Assembly: GCA_046349395.1 (NCBI GenBank)
Contig: JAXMCK010000006.1
Coordinates: forward strand, 434,001 to 498,000
From: JAXMCK01 sp046349395
GTDB lineage: Bacteria; Pseudomonadota; Alphaproteobacteria; Geminicoccales; Geminicoccaceae
Reading direction: 5' to 3'
DNA: 64,000 nt
Positions 62,234-64,000 of this stretch are shown piece after piece. The notes below the pieces were generated by a model. The model worked only from the letters and a program-made list of their open reading frames with translations, did not search any database and had not been told where the DNA came from. A program made the translations under genes and the position numbers. Numbering within the stretch: the stretch's first letter is position 1; the number at the start of each line of letters is the position of its first letter.

Positions 62234-63644
62234 GGTCGTGTCCCAGGTGGTGGTGTAGCTGGGCGTTGGTCCGCCGCGATGCGGGCAGGGCCGGATTGGT
62301 CAGGCGGCCAAGTCGGGTAGCCTGACGGTGGTACTGTCGCCTAGTGGGGCGATCGTCTCAAGGGTCATGTAGCGGGCACGTTGGACGGCCCACTCGTCGT
62401 TCTGCTCGTGCAAGATGGCCCCCACCAATCGGGTGATCGCGGTCTCGTTGGGGAAGATGCCGACGACGTCGGTCCGCCGCTTGATTTCGCCGTTGAGGCG
62501 CTCGAGCGGGTTGTTGCTATGGATCTTGGCCCGGTGCTGGACGGGAAAGGTCATGTAGGCCAACACGTCCGTCTCGGCTTCGTCCATGAAGGTTGCGAGC
62601 TTGGGTAGTGTCGGCCGGAGCTGATCAGCGACCTTGCGCCACTGGAGCTTGGCGGCCTCGGCGTCGTTCTGAGCAAAGGCGGTAGCGATGAATGCTGCAA
62701 CGACCCGCCGACCGTTCTTGCCGGCATAGGCCAGGGCGTTGCGGGCAAAGTGCACCCGGCAGCGCTGCCAGGTGGCGTTAAGCAGCTTGGCGACGGCAGC
62801 CTTGAGGCCCTCGTGCGCGTCAGAAACCACCAGCTTGACGCCGCGCAGCCCACGTCGCCTGAGCTTGCGCAGGAAGGCGGTCCAGAACGTCTCCGCTTCG
62901 GATGGCCCTATGTCCATTCCCAGGATCTCGCGCCGACCGTCGCTGTTGGCCCCGACGGCCACGATTACCGACACTGAGACGACCCTGCCGTTCTGCCGGA
63001 CTTTCACGTAGGTGGCGTCGATCCACAGGTACGGCCAATCGCCTTCCAAGGGGCGGTCGAGAAAGGCCGAAACTCTCGCATCGATCTCCTCGCAGAGCCG
63101 GCTGACCTGGCTTTTGGATATACCGGTCATGCCCATCGCCTTGACCAAATCGTCGACCGAGCGGGTCGAGACCCCTTGGATGTAGGCCTCCTGGATCACG
63201 GCGGTGAGCGCCTTCTCGGCCATCCGCCTCGGTTCGAGAAAGCCCGGGAAATAGCTGCCCCGCCGCAGCTTGGGGATCCGCAGTTCTACCGTGCCGGCCC
63301 TGGTCTCCCAGTCCCGATCACGATAGCCGTTACGCTGCGCCAGCCGCTCGGAGCTTTTCTCGCCGTAGGCAGCACCGGTCAACTCGCCGACCTCCAGCTC
63401 CATCAGCCGCTGGGCGGCAAAGCCGATCATCTCGCGCAGAAGGTCGGCGTCGGGAGCCTTCTCGATCAGCGCCCGGAGGCTCATCATCTCGTCGGTCATC
63501 GGCGGTCTCTCGGTCAGGTTGGTGTCGCAACCCGATCCTACCGGCATCGTCGATGACCACCGCGAAGCCTCTCGCCAGCGTGCTCGAGGCGCGCTCGCGA
63601 GAGGCTTCGCTACCATCAGCTACACCACCACCTGGGACACGACC
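62234..63644. mobile_element. IS256-family insertion sequence, copy 2 (intact)
   Basis: Inverted ends begin GGTCGTGTCCCAGGTGG (62234) and, as complement, the same at 63644. GCGCATGG stands directly outside both ends (62226-62233 and 63645-63652), a perfect 8-bp target duplication. The element is 1411 bp and lacks the hairpin repeat found in copy 1, so it is the reference for that insertion. Confidence 0.96.
62300..63499 (-). CDS. IS256-family (mutator-type) transposase, intact
   Basis: This 399-residue transposase has DDE residues Asp161 (WIDATYVKV), Asp227 (VVSDAHEG) and Glu338 (LERLNGEIKRR), normal for the family. The start at MTDEMMSL (63499) matches copy 1; a further upstream ATG lies close to the IS end and is not favoured. 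It is likely functional. Confidence 0.95.
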   Translation of the reverse strand: MTDEMMSLRALIEKAPDADLLREMIGFAAQRLMELEVGELTGAAYGEKSSERLAQRNGYRDRDWETRAGTVELRIPKLRRGSYFPGFLEPRRMAEKALTAVIQEAYIQGVSTRSVDDLVKAMGMTGISKSQVSRLCEEIDARVSAFLDRPLEGDWPYLWIDATYVKVRQNGRVVSVSVIVAVGANSDGRREILGMDIGPSEAETFWTAFLRKLRRRGLRGVKLVVSDAHEGLKAAVAKLLNATWQRCRVHFARNALAYAGKNGRRVVAAFIATAFAQNDAEAAKLQWRKVADQLRPTLPKLATFMDEAETDVLAYMTFPVQHRAKIHSNNPLERLNGEIKRRTDVVGIFPNETAITRLVGAILHEQNDEWAVQRARYMTLETIAPLGDSTTVRLPDLAA

Positions 63645-63652
63645 GCGCATGG

Positions 63653-64000
63653 GCGGTCAAGCTGCGCGCACTTTGGCCGTCGCGATAAGTTGGGACTGTG
63701 GCTTGCCAAAGCGCTCTTGCGATGATGGGGCAGCGGCTCGAGCCCCCGACCCTTCGGCGAGGTGATCCTTGCCCTTTTGGAAAGCCGTCGGTCTGTGACC
63801 GAGGCACTCATCGTGATGGACGGCTTCGACCACTCGTCGTGCCGTACAGGTTCTTGAACATGGATAACGAGTGCCTAAGTAGATAAAGGTGAGGCAATCA
63901 CGGGTGGACAGAAAGGACGATCTCTTACTGACAATCTCGGTTCACACATACGACGCATCCGCAAATAAGGGTGGCGTCGACACGAGATCAGACGGCGGGA
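63653..64000. other. Flank of IS256 copy 2, no gene recognised
   Basis: About 350 bases to the window end. Several short open frames exist but none has recognisable sense or a good RBS. It may hold the start of a gene beyond the window. Confidence 0.4.

Overview
The window reads as a stretch of a GC-rich alphaproteobacterial chromosome. Pointers are a SAM-II riboswitch before metZ, an NdvA-type cyclic glucan exporter, the dnaK-dnaJ pair, a type 2 ferredoxin-NADP reductase beside an adrenodoxin-like ferredoxin, and rhizobial/Rhodospirillales-style ABC importers with catabolic operons. The genus cannot be fixed from the sequence alone. No rRNA, tRNA or CRISPR array was seen.

1-16239 is a catabolic island on the + strand. 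It starts inside a ribose-type ABC importer (ATPase end, two permeases) followed by an SDR and a MetX-like alpha/beta hydrolase. A new promoter then drives aldehyde dehydrogenase, class III aminotransferase and a D-tartrate dehydratase-like enolase superfamily enzyme. A GntR/FCD regulator lies convergent to this operon. Its divergent neighbour is a second operon with a MalEFGK-type importer and pxpABC (5-oxoprolinase). Both operon promoters carry a similar inverted repeat just downstream of the -10 box, so the two operons are probably one regulon.

16240-19670 is an IS landing zone: an IS256-family element with clean 8-bp target duplications, then a decayed IS481-family element at a CTAG target. 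Each carries a related ~56-bp triple-hairpin repeat inside its transposase gene. 19669-22790 holds dgcA/dgcN (D-glutamate utilisation through N-acetylation), a small exported protein and a metallo-hydrolase. 22845-32456 is a - strand block whose core is an ABC importer followed directly by acoABC (acetoin dehydrogenase) and, beyond a terminator, an SDR.

32781-50192 is mostly ordinary chromosome: HNH protein, MBL hydrolase, ndvA, a cytochrome c, a Tag-like glycosylase, an orphan MalK-type ATPase, dnaJ/dnaK, cysQ, pyrD, riboswitch-controlled metZ, ferredoxin and its reductase. 50304-57306 is accessory again: a DNA-binding-like protein of unknown function with an apparently leaderless promoter, a DMT exporter with a very His-rich tail, an intact IS66 that has cut off the end of an already frameshifted rhodanese-ChrB gene, an RTX C-terminal remnant and small hypotheticals. 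57393-61147 ends with a YitT-like membrane protein and a surface-glycan group (GT2, 2OG-like oxygenase, sugar nucleotidylyltransferase). A second, intact copy of the IS256 element closes the window.
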